Shown: positions 23,350-35,899, numbered from the stretch's first letter. The stretch is 64,000 nt of DNA from Gymnopilus junonius (GCA_015501075.1 JADNYJ010000004.1:310001-374000), one strand, 5' to 3'. Notes: generated by a model not told the origin, from the letters alone. Program-made: numbers and translations.

Positions 23350-23742
23350 GCAACTTTCAGTGCATCCCATAAATCCATGTTTCAACTCCTCCAACTAGAC
23401 TTCCCTGTCATCCTGCAAATTCAGTCACTCCTTGGCTATATTCTCTTTTTATTTGCTTTAAAAATGCTGACACCTGTTCTGTTCTTCGACTTGTACCATA
23501 CTTATTTCTAGAACTATTGTTCTGCATTATTTTCCTTCCCACTGCGTCTGTCGTTCCTTTACCTCCCTTCCTACAGAAAACAAATAACCAGCTTTTTTAA
23601 TTGGCCTTGGTATGGCGGTGTTGTACACTGTCTCGTCTTGGGGCCACTTCTCTATGTACTATATCTACACAATCTTTTTCTGTCACCTAGCACCTGTCAT
23701 CTAGTCCCCAATACATTGTCTGTGCGTATTCATCCATAGCAT

Positions 23743-24715
23743 GTCAGCCATAGGGTTGGGTAAAAAACCTCCTGGGGGGTTACTTACCGGTAAGTTACCC
23801 CCAACCAGTCGAGGGGGCCGGTAATTTACCTGTAATTTACCTGTCACGTGATTATTTTTGGCCCAATCTCAATTTTTTCTTCGCCTGCGGTGCTCGGGAT
23901 TCTCGCTAGCATCCTCACCCTCGGCTTCAAGTCTTGTGGCAGAAGTATACGTGGTCGTTTGGCCCTTTGTCGAGCCAGGAGTCGTCTTCGTCTTCGTCAT
24001 CCAAAATTTTCTCGGTCTCGGTCTCTGGTGTAGGTGAGAGATAGAATATCCTTGCTGTCGGCAAGGGCATTGTCCCTTCTTTCACGTAGTTCCATGATGT
24101 CTATAGCGGTAGGCATATCCAATGACTGGAGGAATGCTACTTGGTCTTCTTTTTCAACCAGGCTTGCTGTTTTTGAAAATAGTTTGTCGTCGAAAAGGCT
24201 GAGTAAATTTGGTGCATTCTTCTCTGAGGGAACGGAGAATTTTGACAAGGCCAGAATGTTAAGGCTATCTTGCGGGAGCAGGACCTGGAATATGTTGGGA
24301 GGTATAGCCATGGAGGGACTCATTTTTGCTTCAAGCAGCGTCGATGATAAAGTCGATAAAAATCGGAATATCTCTTGTGGTCCGGATTTCACCACTGACA
24401 AGAGAGCCTCTGATTATCAGTTAATACCCCTCCTGTGTGGCAGTTGCCCAATTTTTGTATCAAGAAGTGTGAATACATGCACTTATTATCCTATAATCCT
24501 TTCTCATCTAAGTGCTTGAGCCCCTCAGCCTACAGCAGTCGGATATCTGACCTGGTGAGGTATACCTCCCAGAGAAGCATGTGACCCAGGTAAATTACCA
24601 CTCAAAACCTTTACCCCTCTGGCAAGGTAAATTACCAGTAAATTACCAGTTATTTACCAGTTATTTACATGCCGGTAAAAAACCAAGACGTTTTTTACCC
24701 AACCCTAGTCAGCCA
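23743..24715. mobile_element. Non-autonomous hAT-type DNA transposon with 8-bp target duplication
   Basis: Element 23751-24707 (957 bp) is bounded by perfect 18-bp terminal inverted repeats TAGGGTTGGGTAAAAAAC, and flanked by a perfect direct repeat GTCAGCCA (23743-23750 and 24708-24715). The 8-bp duplication is diagnostic of the hAT superfamily. Both ends carry clustered subterminal motifs of the type GGTAAWTTACC. The interior has a 134-codon minus-strand frame (24401-23997, starting MSVVKSGPQEIFRFLS) with no transposase or BED-finger signature, so the copy cannot move itself. Intact repeats and duplication suggest a fairly recent insertion. Confidence 0.9.
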
Positions 24716-27700
24716 TCAATCTCCAAAGCACGCCGACAGTGCTTGCACTAAGCTTGCACCAAATTATTGTGTCGGCGGAAACTATCATTTCAAGTTGTTA
24801 TTGAGTTCCTAAACGCAGTCACTTCCTTTCAAGTTCCTGCAGTTTTTGAGTCCTTTTCCTGTCCTTTTAACTTTGATTAAATTAAAATTATATATCAAGC
24901 TCGGCACTCATTACATCATTAGCTACGAAACGACTGAACAGAACGACTGAACAGCCATAGGGAGGTGATCGACTTATCATTTACCGGCTATCGGAGTCTG
25001 CAAGGGAGACTAACTGAACAGTACGACTGTCATCACCTACTGATCAAGCACCTTTCCGTCTATTCATTCCTCTCTATAGCAGGGAGAGCCATCGACTTGA
25101 GCATATGGCATGTATCTTGGGCGTGGCGAAACGACTCGGAGGAGCGCGATCTGCTAATCTAAGGCAAGAGCAGTGAGATAGATAAGCCGGGTTTAGAGCA
25201 GTTCTGAAGTCAAGAATACGAGAAATGCCATGCAAGACGGAGACTGGACTAGGGCCAGGTATTTTGACGTTCCGGTAGACACCCGTGCACGAAGCATTCG
25301 GTTTTGGCTTGAATTCTTGAATTTCATCATCGATATTGGTTCAGACAGAGTAGCTCGAAAATAATGTAGGTAAATACCAACTGATCTGACCACGATGAAA
25401 ATGTCCCAGAGGCGACTTGCTGCTGTTCATTAACATTCCCCAGGTTCGTTGCCCTCACTATATTAATGACTCTGATGACTTCATCGAAACAAGACGTAAA
25501 TTGAAAGCCAAGATTTCCAGTATCGCATGAAGCTTACGGGGAAATAGGAAAGGTCTGGAAAGGTCCTGCAATCCCAATAGATGAGGTCAGAAACTCCTGG
25601 GGGGTCTTGAACGAGTGATTCGCTGTGCGATGAGTCGACGGTTGTGTGATCTGAGCTTGTATGGCTTTGAACATTAATCTGGCTGTTGCCGGTCGAGGAT
25701 GTACTTCTAAACCACTTGACTTCGGTCTTTGAAGAGAATTGAAATTCCCTGATTTTTTGGGAAAGAGTGCTAAGAATTCTCCGAGTTTTGAGGCCTTGAG
25801 GGGCGAATTTGCGGTCAACTTTTGCTGACTTCCCTCGAGTAGGAATTTTGCGGAAAACGATCAAATCTTTGCAAACCGACATACTACAGGATGAAGATTA
25901 AATAAAGAAGAGGTTAAATACCAGATCCTGGGCCATATGAGGTTTAGAGGAGGGATTCTGTTGGCCCCAAGGTGTTATGTTTTCAAACACCGCGCAGTCA
26001 CAACGGTTCACAGACTCAAACAATTCCTGTTTTTCCTTCCATCAGCGAAGACAATCATCAGCTAGAATTCTTGTCATCTCACCTCTTTATTTCGTCGACT
26101 TGCAAAGGCGCGATGTCTCGGATGCCACCAGCGGCAAAATTCATGCCGATAGAAAAGCTCAACGCGAGCAGAAAATCACAGTAGACCCTTGTTGCGTCTG
26201 CAATAACGTCAATACCTCAATACATATCCTCAGAAGCCTACGGCATTGAGGAGACGGGGCAAAGGCGGGATCCCCATACGAGCGGCCTAGACTTGAAGAG
26301 GCCTTTTGGTAGACACCGACAGCATTTCAGTCGGTTTTGGCACGGCTGTTGAAGGCGCAGACTGGGCAGGCCACGCCAGGTAAGGTCATTGATATTTTCC
26401 TTGCGTACCCACTGGCTAGAAAAATTCTGTAGAGTTAGCTAGGCACCTCAGGGCCTTTAGCTGGCCCGAGAGTAAAAGAACGGGCGGAGGTCTTCTTTAT
26501 GCAGGCTTTCTCTAAGCCATTCGTATGGGCGGCATGGATATTATTTCACTGCAGGCGGGTCAGACTTCAAAAAAATCTCATTCAACGACGAGGAGAGGTC
26601 TTCTGTCAATCAAGTGAGTTCCTCATTGTTTAGACGTTGAGATTTTCTTTTCTTTCCATTTGCTGTATGGTATATGCTTCTAGTCGTTTTCTCTGTGCTG
26701 ACAATATTTCTTCTTTATAACAGCTGTCTTCTTTCTTCATTGCTGGCGTCGATCGACCACAATTTAAGGCGGCGTTGAGGATCACACAAGAGCGTCGTTG
26801 AAAGTCACAAGTTGAGAGTTGAAGGACAAGCTGCAGCCGAATCACACCTCTTAATGTCGTGGAGCATGGGAGAATGACCTGTACGTGTTCGATTTATGAA
26901 CAACTAACTCTGGCCACCTGTGGAAAAGAGATCGAAAGCACCACGGCGCTATCGTGACTCACTCTATTCATTTCCGCCCGTCGGGGCGTGACATGACGCG
27001 CTATCTGTCACATCGTGGGAGTGGCGTCGCGGGCTTGGGAATGCCATCAGGACGCGTATCTCGATTTGGCAGTTAGAGCGGGACCGGCGGAAAGGGTCGA
27101 CATGCGCCAAGTGGCCTTGGGACCAGCAAGTGACCAGAAGGTGAAGCAAGAGGGCTGGACGTTTTCGAGTCGCGCCATGGGTCTGGATCCGAGAATTCCA
27201 GGAAGGCGGGATGAGGAGGACCCTGCAGCAGATTCGCAGAAGGTTGTGCAAGTGATGCCCCGCCGTGTTAGGCGGAAGTTGTCCTATCGACAGCGGCGCT
27301 GCGCAGAACATAGAAGGATGCTTCGTGGAGGGGGCTGGCCTCAAAAAATGTCTGGGCCTCCGAATCCTCGCAAGCGACCAGGTCGGATTGGGCTCTATTT
27401 TCAAGATAAACTCGTGGTCACCAACGAAGGAGTGGGTTGATTCCTGAGACGACGACGAGGATCCCCAGGCAAGCAGACAGGAAGAGAATACGAGGGATGC
27501 GCAATAAAGCAGGACAATGCTTCAAGAGCAGCAAGATGCGATCCAAAATTAGGACCTCGGAGTGGGAGGTGGACCCAGTCCTGAGTCTCTGCGCAGGTGA
27601 CAGTGAGCTCTCTGTGTCCTCGGGAGCGCGTCACCTAATTGGGCGAGGCTTCGAATTCCACGGAAACATAGCGCGATCAACTCCTTCCGTCCGGGGATGT

Positions 27701-28169
27701 CATACCGCGAGTCATATCATTCCCCCTCCTTTTAGCTCCGTTGCGCCAAATTGCCAATCATTATCTCAGTCGTTCCGGCATCTAACAAGTTCGCCTGAGA
27801 TTGTATAAGACGGTTTTCGTGTCTCTTCGGGAGAGGCCCCACACCCTCTTCCTGTTTCCTTATACTCTCTTCTCCCTCCCTCTGACTGTCCTGTCGGCTT
27901 GAAACACTCTATTTCCGTCTACAGTTAATAGCACCGGAGATTATTTAATCTGCACTCCTTCCACTTGCAGTCTCGTATCTCGGTCTTCCAAAGGCAAACT
28001 TTTTCACTCTTTTGCTTCCTCAAGTTTTTTCTCTGTCCTCAAATTTCAAATTCCTCAACTCTCGGCCTCCAAAAACCCATCCACTCGTTTTACTTTTCTG
28101 AAGAAAAAACTTACCTCAAACCAACCCGTCTACGTAATCCAAACCTCCCAAAGCCAATATCCAATTGCA
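24716..28169. other. Gene-poor region
   Basis: 3.4 kb in which overlapping frames on both strands (for example minus 25882-25481; plus 27015-27440 opposite minus 27404-26964) show no family motif and no splice-consistent model. The last 400 bp become strongly pyrimidine-rich ahead of the gene at 28170, with a GTATAAG element near 27804. Confidence 0.4.
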
Positions 28170-29031
28170 ATGCCCAACCTTCACCGCGTACCTTTCCCGT
28201 CGATCCACCACATCCTCGAAGCCGGTCCGGACACGGACGAGCCTATGCTCCCCAGACGTCCGTCTGTCATCACCATCGTTGACATGGCTTACGACGAGGG
28301 GCGTGACTACGCAGCATCTTGGACGCCTACGGGGACGTTAGTGTCGTCGTCGTCTCACTCATTGGCATTGGCGTCGACGTCGATATCAATGTCAGACGAA
28401 CGTCCATCATCGGGATCTGACCATCGTGATTTGATGGTACGTCCAACTCTATCTCCCTGTCTTTGGGCTTGACGTTTTCGTTTTCGTTTCCTTGTATCTT
28501 TTTTTGGTTCGCACGTAAACGAAATGAAATGTGCTCATTGTTACGATATTTTCCTCTTTTTGGCTTTAGAAAACAATCGACTTGCGTGATGCGGAACCGA
28601 TTGCGAGGAATGGCGAGGAGCAGTTTTCATTTATCGTTCATTTTCACGAGGATGAAGAAGCTGTAAGTTGTCCTTTTTTTTTTCTTCTGTCATGTCATCG
28701 AGAGAAACTCATGTTGTTTACGTTACCCTTCAGGACAATGACATTGACAACGACGACGCACGAACTGTCTTTGAGCAGAACAGACCCAGCACTTCTCGCG
28801 GGTTAGCTAAACTTGGGAGTAATGGCAGCTCTAGCGATGTCAAGGTGAGTTTTTGCCGTATCTGCTTGTTCGTTCTTTTTTCTGATGAGTGATTTGTTAT
28901 AGGCCCAGAACCAGCATATTTCCGTGCTACTGGTGACTGCAGTACGGAAATTGCAGTTCCTCGGACCTGTCAAGATGAAGATGAAGGCCAAGATGCCGTC
29001 CATTTTTACTAGGAAGATCGTTCAGCACTGA
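28170..29031 (+). CDS. Small unknown protein, paralogue 2 of a local family
   Basis: Four exons (28170-28437, 28570-28662, 28734-28844, 28903-29031). The start region MPNLHRVPFPSIHHILEAG matches LPSISHVLE of paralogue 1. Exon 2 gives KTIDLRDAEP and FSFIVHFHEDEEA. Exon 4 gives LLVTAVRKLQFLGPVKMKMK and ends KIVQH. Introns fall at the same points as in paralogue 1. It has a longer Ser/Asp-rich exon 1 (SSSSHSLALASTSISMS) and a more diverged C-terminus. No targeting signals seen; function unknown. It sits about 5 kb from paralogue 1 on the same strand. Confidence 0.65.
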
Positions 29032-30026
29032 CGGACGCGGAATGATGACACGGCATAAGCATAATTCGCATTCGCAGCTCATTCATTGTTCGCTGTGTTG
29101 GGCTATTGAACATTGTCCAATGCGTTCCTGATCCACTGCCCACTGTTCGACTGTTTCGTTCTGCCGGTGCCGACATCATCATTTCATCATCGCTGTCATA
29201 TACTCGTAATATACACCCCGTCAAGGTCCGACTCAAAGCTCCTATGATATATATCCTCCTCCCTTATTCGTCTATTCGGAAAAACCCAACGCCCAGATCT
29301 CCCAACGTACAACTCATCAATTCAGTAATTTCGCAAAGTCTTGACATTGCCTACTTTATTTTGTCGGCAGCTGGCTCGTTGGTGGCAGTGGCTTGATTTA
29401 TTGACCCCCGGGTCCGAGTTTGAAACCTTAAACTCTTGTCATCCACATTCACGTCCGCGCCCGCGGTGTGTGTACGTTACTTTCGCCCATCAGCCCAGGT
29501 TCTGCCCTGCATTCCTGCTTGTCGTCGTTCGCTGCACCTCAGCTCTCCTTTTCCTCCATATCCCTGCTTTCACAACCTGTTTTCGGAAATGTTTCGCTTT
29601 GGATCACTCACTCTCTATGCAAACCACCCCGTCATTTTGTCCTGTTATGTTACTACTCTATAGAAATCACCTAAATGAACGAATTGGCTTTGGCCAGAGA
29701 TAAACTCGTTTTACTTGACGTTATTGTACTTATCACCTTTTTTTTTGTCAATGTATCATAGTATTTTGATATTTATTATAGAAAAAAGACTTTTTTCAAA
29801 TCGTCGGATTGGAAGCTTGATACGATACGGGGTAAATGAATATATGAGATCCATCCATGAGCCAAGTATATAATAAAACACCGAAGGGTATAGGCAAATT
29901 AGTTGATGTGAAACAAAGGGGCATCTTTTGCCGATATGTAGTCCAAAGCAGAAAAAAAGGATATCCGGGGGTAAGTAAGCAAGTGGGGCTCGTTAATATG
30001 TCGTAAAATTTCATTAGCGCTGGATA
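29032..30026. other. Intergenic, no gene seen
   Basis: 1 kb with only short frames. Poly-T runs near 29740 and A/T-rich sequence to 29900 fit 3' flanks of the two convergent neighbours. Confidence 0.5.
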
Positions 30027-30918
30027 TTAATAGGTTTGGATGGCACTGTCGATTTCGTTGGTGGGTCGCTTTCTGAAGCTGATTCGGATGGGATTGTCGT
30101 TTGGGTGTCTGGTAATTAGTTAGTAAAGGCTGTGGGACGAGAGGGAGGGAGGACAGACCTCCGTACGCCGAGACAGTAACAGGCTCTGGCGGATAAAGCG
30201 ACGACAGCAAACCATTGGAGGATTGTAGCGGTAAGAATCATCCACACGCCATTCCCAAAATCGACACTGAGGAAAATAGTCCCATTGATATTTGCCAGCT
30301 CCTGCCGAGCAACCAACACGAGCGCTAAATCTGCGGCGAAGGTGACGGTCGCGACGAGTGAGGTGATGATGGTAAAAATGAGAGCAAAGATGGAGAAGAC
30401 GTGGGATGCGAGGAAGAGGGAGAAGAGGAAGGCGATGGTGGAGAGGCCGGCGACGATGGGGTGGAGGATGAGGATGGTGAGGATGGCTTTCTGGACTATG
30501 GATATGAGGGAGGGGGATATGCCTACGTCTGTGGCGACGTAGGAGGGGACGGTGTATCCGAGTTGGGGGCCGAAGCAGAGGCCGGGGTTGAGGAGGGTTG
30601 CGGGATCGAGGGCGCTAGGAAGGGGGTGAGCAGATAATTAGATAAATAGAGAAGGGATGCACACCCAGAGGCGCAGACACCCCAGACGCCGAACCTGAGC
30701 TCGGTGGCGACGGTGGTGGGCTCGGTGGGGATGACGGTGGAGCGGAGGACGAGGAGGTCGATGGGCTTGATGATGGTGAGGGAGAGAGAGACGAGGAGGA
30801 AGAGGAGGAAGGAGACAAAGAGGGAGACACAGGCGACGAGGGAGATGATGCGGTAGCGCGAGAGGGGCCTGTGCTCGTCCTTGCTGACCAGGCTGCTCCA
30901 GCTCACCTTGCTCTCCAT
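30027..30918 (-). CDS. RIM9: Rim9/PalI-type (SUR7 family) membrane protein
   Basis: Three exons (30918-30665, 30614-30159, 30108-30027) give 263 residues in frame. Four hydrophobic segments: one near residues 25-48 (IISLVACVSLFVSFLLFLLV), then an extracellular loop with the SUR7/PalI mark FGVWGVCASG and NPGLCFGPQLGY, then segments at about 130-155, 160-185 and 205-230 (WMILTATILQWFAVVALSA). The tail is short and basic. Rim9/PalI proteins help the plasma-membrane pH sensor of the Rim/Pal alkaline-response pathway. Family membership is well supported; the specific Rim9 assignment rather than another SUR7-type eisosome protein is an inference helped by the neighbour, which starts 98 bp away on the other strand. 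Confidence 0.7.
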
Positions 30919-31016
30919 CGTGGTCTTACCGCATGAAGGACTTGCGCCAAGGCCTATTTTTAGCTCGGGTATTGATGGGTGTTTGGCGAGCTGCTTTGTC
31001 TGTCTCCTACTCTGAT
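30919..31016. promoter_or_regulatory. 98-bp bidirectional promoter, Rim9-like / 7-TM gene
   Basis: The two start codons (30918 minus, 31017 plus) are separated by 98 bp, so the pair is probably co-regulated. No TATA box is evident. Confidence 0.5.
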
Positions 31017-33093
31017 ATGAGCGAACGATGGCTGCTGCTCTCTCTGCTGCCCACTGCGCTTGCCAACTCGGAGTGAGTATATGCTGCCATCCATCCCATC
31101 TGCCCTAATTCCCCTCTCTTCCAGATTCCCAAATGACCCATATCTCGCCTTCCGTCCCCCGTTTGCCCGGTCTCTGCCCGTGCAGATCATGCTCACCGGC
31201 GTCGTGCTCACCCTCGTCGCCGTCCTCTTCGTCCATCTCCTCTTCACCGCCCAGTACCACTGGCCCCTCGCCCCCGTCAACTATGTCCTCCAGCTCTCCG
31301 GCGTCACCACGCTCCTCATCTCTCTCATCGCTACCATCCATGTCGTGCTTAGTGCGACCTTTGCCGAGAGCGAAAAGTGGCCGTATATGCTGAGCTATAT
31401 TGCCGTTAATGTCCCACCGCTGGATGTCAGTACCAACGAGGCCGAGTGGTCCATTGCCGAGAAAGCGACTTGGCTCGTCATGAACGCCTCCACCTCGGGT
31501 CTCATCCAGGTATTGCCTGTTCTCTCTCCTCCGTCTGCTGTCTAATCATTCGTTCAGATAACCCACATCCAGTTCCTGACCATTCTGTACCCTTCAAGAC
31601 TCGAAGGCCGGCTCATCTTTACCCTGCTCGGTCCGTCTTTCCTTCCTTCTTTTTATCATCCACTCATCTCCTCTCCAGGTCCCCTCGCCGTACTGGCCGC
31701 AGTCATGCAGCTCCTTCCCATAAGCGGCAGTCCCTCCGTCTACACCGTCGCCAACTCCATCCGCAACGTCTGCAACGCCACCCTCTCCCTCCTCTTCACC
31801 CTCGCCCTCTTCATCTGGGGCCTCCTCGTCAACCGCAAGCAAGCCTGGCGCACAGAGGGCGGCACACCCGTATTTGGCTGCGCAGCCCTCTCCCTCGCCG
31901 TCATCTCCACCGCACTCAACTTTCTCTACGTCCACAAGCAAGAAGAGTTCGTCTGGCTGCCCAGTCTCATGTGGGCTGTTGTGCTCTGGCAGAGCTTTCT
32001 CGCGTGGTGGTGGTGGGTCGGCGCCGGTGCAGGTGGTGCAAGCGCTGCGTTGGCTTTTGCTTCTGAAGACGAGCGACTCGAGGAAAAATTAAGATGGGTC
32101 GCCAAGAAAGAAAAGAGGCGGCAGGAAAAGAGGGAAAAGAAGGAAGAAAAGAAACGAAAGAAGGCGATGAAGAAACAGAATGATCCTTCCTCCTCTCCAG
32201 ACTCTTCCAGCCCGCCCCGCCGCCGCCGCTCGACGGACGCTGATGCGCCTTCCGTCACGCTCACCAGCGGGGATAGCATCACCTCCACCTCGTCCCTCCA
32301 CTCCTACCTCACCACACTCCCCAAACTCCTCCCCGTCATCCTGTATCGGTGGTACACCTCCCTGCGGCGCGCACACAATGCCGCTGCATTAGTACAAGCT
32401 GCCGAGCATGTCGAGCGGATGAGGGAGCTCGGGAGGGAGGGCGTAGTGGTTGAGGCCCCCCAGGTGGTGCAGACGCCTGGTGGGGGCGCGAGGAGTGTGA
32501 GGCTTGATGTGGAAGTGGATGGATGGGGTTGGGGGTGGGAGGGATTCGGGTGGAGGAGAAGAAGGAGATGGAGGGTCAGTGAGCCTGAGCCTGAAGAGGG
32601 CAAGGAGAAGGATAAGTGGAAGAGGAGGACCATGGCGAAGAAGGAGGAGGAAGGCCATGAGATGCAAGATATTCGTAGACCCAGCCGTGATGCTGATTCG
32701 GAGGTGGATTCTGAAGAAGAGGATATGTACCTTTCTGAAACGCAGGACGATGCGAGGAGGAGGGGTTCGCGGCCAAGTTCACATCCTGATGCAATCCAAT
32801 CTCCAGCGTCGTCTACGTCTACGTTAACTTCTACAACGGGCAACCCTGGTCTTTCGCAACCTCGAACGCGAAGGGACCTACAACCACAAAGGGATCAACA
32901 AGCACCAATAAATTCACCGCCAGAGGTACAAAACCCAGAAGCACAAGCACAACCGAGACTCCCCCAACCCCCTCCTCGAGCTGCACCAGCGCCGCCAGCA
33001 CAGGTGCCAGCTGGTGCGGCTAGACAACGCTCGGTATGGTGGTGGGGTCCGCTCTGGCGCTGGCGCTTGCAGGATTCGACTGTGTATCGGTGA
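31017..33093 (+). CDS. 7-TM membrane protein with long charged tail; Rra1-like pH sensor candidate
   Basis: Four exons (31017-31072, 31125-31509, 31558-31630, 31679-33093) give 642 residues in frame. Signal-peptide-like start MSERWLLLSLLPTALA, then a short ectodomain. Seven hydrophobic segments follow between about residues 38 and 315, the last rich in Trp (FLAWWWWVGAG). The rest is cytoplasmic: a strongly charged helix (KKEKRRQEKREKKEEKKRKK), Ser-rich stretches, and a Pro/Gln-rich end. This architecture fits Rra1, the basidiomycete-specific 7-TM alkaline sensor described in Cryptococcus, which replaces ascomycete Rim21/PalH. Rra1 identity is an inference from topology and from the divergent Rim9-like partner; I cannot align sequences here. 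Confidence 0.7.
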
Positions 33094-33655
33094 TCTTTCA
33101 TTTTTTCACGGGGTTTTTCGTGGTTTGGGTTGAGTTTGGGTGATCTTTTCTTTTTTTCTTTCTTTTGGGGGGAGGAGGTTGTGGTTTGGTGGTCAATCGT
33201 GACACCGTTTCGGTCTGCAAGCTCGAATTGCATCCTCGGGGTTCTGCGTCGTCCACATCGACGTTGACGTCTTTGCACCCAATGCCGAGACTGAATTCGC
33301 AGATAGGGGACGACTACTCTTCAACTCTTCAGCTTCAATCTCCTTTTCCTAGCCGCCAAGAGCCCAGGGACAACTAGGACTCGAAAGTGATCTTCCGTTG
33401 GGGAGGGGTGAAATATCGACAATTGATTCCATTATCCCTCATCGACGAGTGCAGTCTGCAGAACCAGCCCGAATTAAAAGGGTCACGATGGTACTTCTCG
33501 GAATATATAGGAGATATCCAACGAATTGCGAACTGCGCAGCAGCTCGCATGATGATCCATGCATATGCATCCGTCCATCATCTCTTTCCCCCCTGAAGCA
33601 TTATCTTTTCTACTTGCGAAGTGCAACTTGCAACCCCACACCACCACACCACACC

Positions 33656-33985
33656 ATGTCGACCAACGAGCCGGCCAGCCAGCAAGACATGGTATACGCA
33701 CTGGCCCCACCGCACCAGCCTCCAGCTTCCATCCCCCCTTCTGCAAGCACAGTTACCTCCAATGATCGATCGACGCTGTACTCATCTAACATTGCTTTTT
33801 TTGTCGATATCATGACCATGTCTGCTTTTTCTTTTCTTTCCTTTCTCTTTATTAATAATGTCTGCTGCTTCGATCTTCAGTTCGTGTCTTTTCTTCGTCT
33901 CGTTGTGTTCAAACTCTCTTTTTTTGACGCTGGACATATTGTCGACATTATCATCATCTTTATCATCAACATCACAGCATATTAG
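33656..33985 (+). CDS. Possible small membrane protein
   Basis: A 109-codon frame starts in a good context (CACACCATGTCGACC). The first 45 residues are Pro/Ser/Ala-rich and the remainder is strongly hydrophobic (FFVDIMTMSAFSFLSFLFI, VDIIIIFIINITAY). The hydrophobic half lies in T-rich DNA that could instead be 3' untranslated sequence after an unseen splice, so only the N-terminal half is moderately convincing. No family recognised. Confidence 0.25.
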   Translation: MSTNEPASQQDMVYALAPPHQPPASIPPSASTVTSNDRSTLYSSNIAFFVDIMTMSAFSFLSFLFINNVCCFDLQFVSFLRLVVFKLSFFDAGHIVDIIIIFIINITAY

Positions 33986-34571
33986 ATTACTTTTTTTTTT
34001 TCCTTTTCTACCTTTCTTTCGAATCTCAAGTTGCTAGCTATCGATACCTCGGAGGATTGTGTGTAGGATTAAACACTTACTTACTCATCATTTATTTACA
34101 TCTGTAATATTATTATTGTAGCCTGTAGGGGCGCACGTTTCTGCTCGACTGTTATGTGAATGGAGAGTCGTCTTTTATTGAAAAAATTGTGTTAAAGCTC
34201 TCTCAGCAAGATACGACTCGAGTTCAAAAACAAGTAGGATTATCGACAGCGAGTTAGCAAGTATAGACAGACGAATGGGTATGCGAATATGGTACATAGG
34301 TAAAGAGATGTAGGGATGGTATGTTCGTGAAAGATGTTTTAGTAAGAGGTTTTGTGTTGGATCTAGATGGGAGATCAAGATGACGAAAACAAGGGACGAC
34401 AAACATCACAAAAAAAAGATGGTAGTTATCAGAAAAAATGACAGGATGATAGGAAGCGAGCAGGGGGTTGGACACCCCAATACGGCAGCAAAGCAATTGA
34501 CTTCTTTTAATGCTCTAGATCCTTAAAAAGGAAAGTAATGCACGACCAGGAGAATGGGGCTGTCGCGACCC

Positions 34572-35213
34572 TTATTCTGGGTGGACGGCATTGCCCAGCG
34601 CTCGGCCGACTCTGCGGAGCAGAACTTCCGCTACTTTTACCGGGAAGAGCTTACGGACAACGTTCACCAAGCGGGGAAAATTATTCTGCGAAGGGAAAGG
34701 TGAGTCAAGGTCGGATTAGTATTGGTGGATGTCGGGAGGATATGTACCTTGACCCAGCTGCCCAAAGCCTGCCCGTGCTTAGTCTCGAGTGCTGCTTCGT
34801 TTTGGTCTCTGCGGTCATTAACCGTGGGTTTGGGTTCGGCATTGGCTGGTGGCTATACGAAGGACAAGTCAACATGGAATGGGGACCAGAAAAATCGACG
34901 GGGGACTCACAGCCTCGTTAGCAAGCCTGTCGACGGCAAAAATGTGCTCTTCCTCCATTTCCGGTCCGCGATCACGATGATCAATGGTTTGCTAAAACAT
35001 AGGAATGTGAGGGGAGGAAAATAAGTACGACGTGGAAGAAATAGTAAATACCATCGGGTTCAATTGAGGTGCTAACGAGCTTGAAGGCGCAGGGGCCGAC
35101 CCCATGTGCGCGTCATGTAGACTGGCTCTCTGAACTGGTGCTTCTTTTGGGGCAATTCCTTGTCGTTCGAGGACATGGCTTATGGATGGAAGAGAAAGAC
35201 GCGCAAGGGACAT
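34572..35213 (-). CDS. Small unknown protein, paralogue 3 of a local family
   Basis: Third copy, on the minus strand. It starts MSLARLSLPSISHVLE at 35213, identical over 16 residues to paralogue 1. Exon 2 reads QTIDHRDRGPEMEEEHIFAV. Exon 3 ends KHGQALGSWVK. Exon 4 gives NNFPRLVNVVRKLFPVKVAE and ends at the TAA at 34574-34572. Intron positions match paralogues 1 and 2. It is much closer to paralogue 1 than to paralogue 2, implying a recent inverted duplication around the 28-kb copy. Function unknown; no targeting signal. Confidence 0.65.
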
Positions 35214-35899
35214 TTTTAGTTGAACAGCTGTGTGGGAAACGTGTCTGCAAAGAATGTCAAGTGAAGACAGCCCAGAGAAACTTTGAGAGAGGATGGGACT
35301 GGGTCAGAGGTAGAAGGATGAGCTGTGAGAGGGAGGACTAGGTAGAAAAGAGAGGAAAGAAGAGAGGACGACGACCCTGAAGCATGGAAATGACTTTGGA
35401 CCCTTCTTATAGATTTTAGGGTGGATTGAATTTGTGTACTTGGTTTAGGGTACGCGTTGCTTAAATCTTCCTGAATGGGGCAATGTGGTGATACACACTC
35501 AAACCACGGCTGCAAGGTTCTCAAGCTCGAACATACACTCTATGAACTCCAAGCCCCTTTCAGAGTGTATATTCAACTCAAATTCTTCCTTCCTGGTGCA
35601 TCTGTGTAGTCATTACTACCAGATCGATACAACGACAAGGCTGCACAAGTGGACTTGACCCGTGGCGGCCAAAATTCAAGGCCGAATGTCATGGAATTCA
35701 ACTCCGTAAGCCGCTCAAGGTCTCAGCCCAATCACTCCATGCATTAACATCCAGCAGAAAGCTCGCTACAGCTGTGTGACCAGCAAATTGAACACAGATG
35801 CATCTCCACCCTTGCATCAAGTTTTTAACGTTCAAGGCAGTAGGCAGAAGGAACAGTGAATGCATAATTACTGCATGAAATTGTAGGACATGGCGCCCG

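Noticed and set aside
26964..27440. Overlapping 146- and 141-codon frames on opposite strands
   Set aside because: Neither has motifs or flanking exons; both are explained by G/C-rich sequence with few stops.
32089..32843. Long frames on the minus strand and in other plus frames within the 7-TM gene tail
   Set aside because: Shadows of the charged, Ser/Arg-rich coding exon; the plus-strand model is continuous across four exons.
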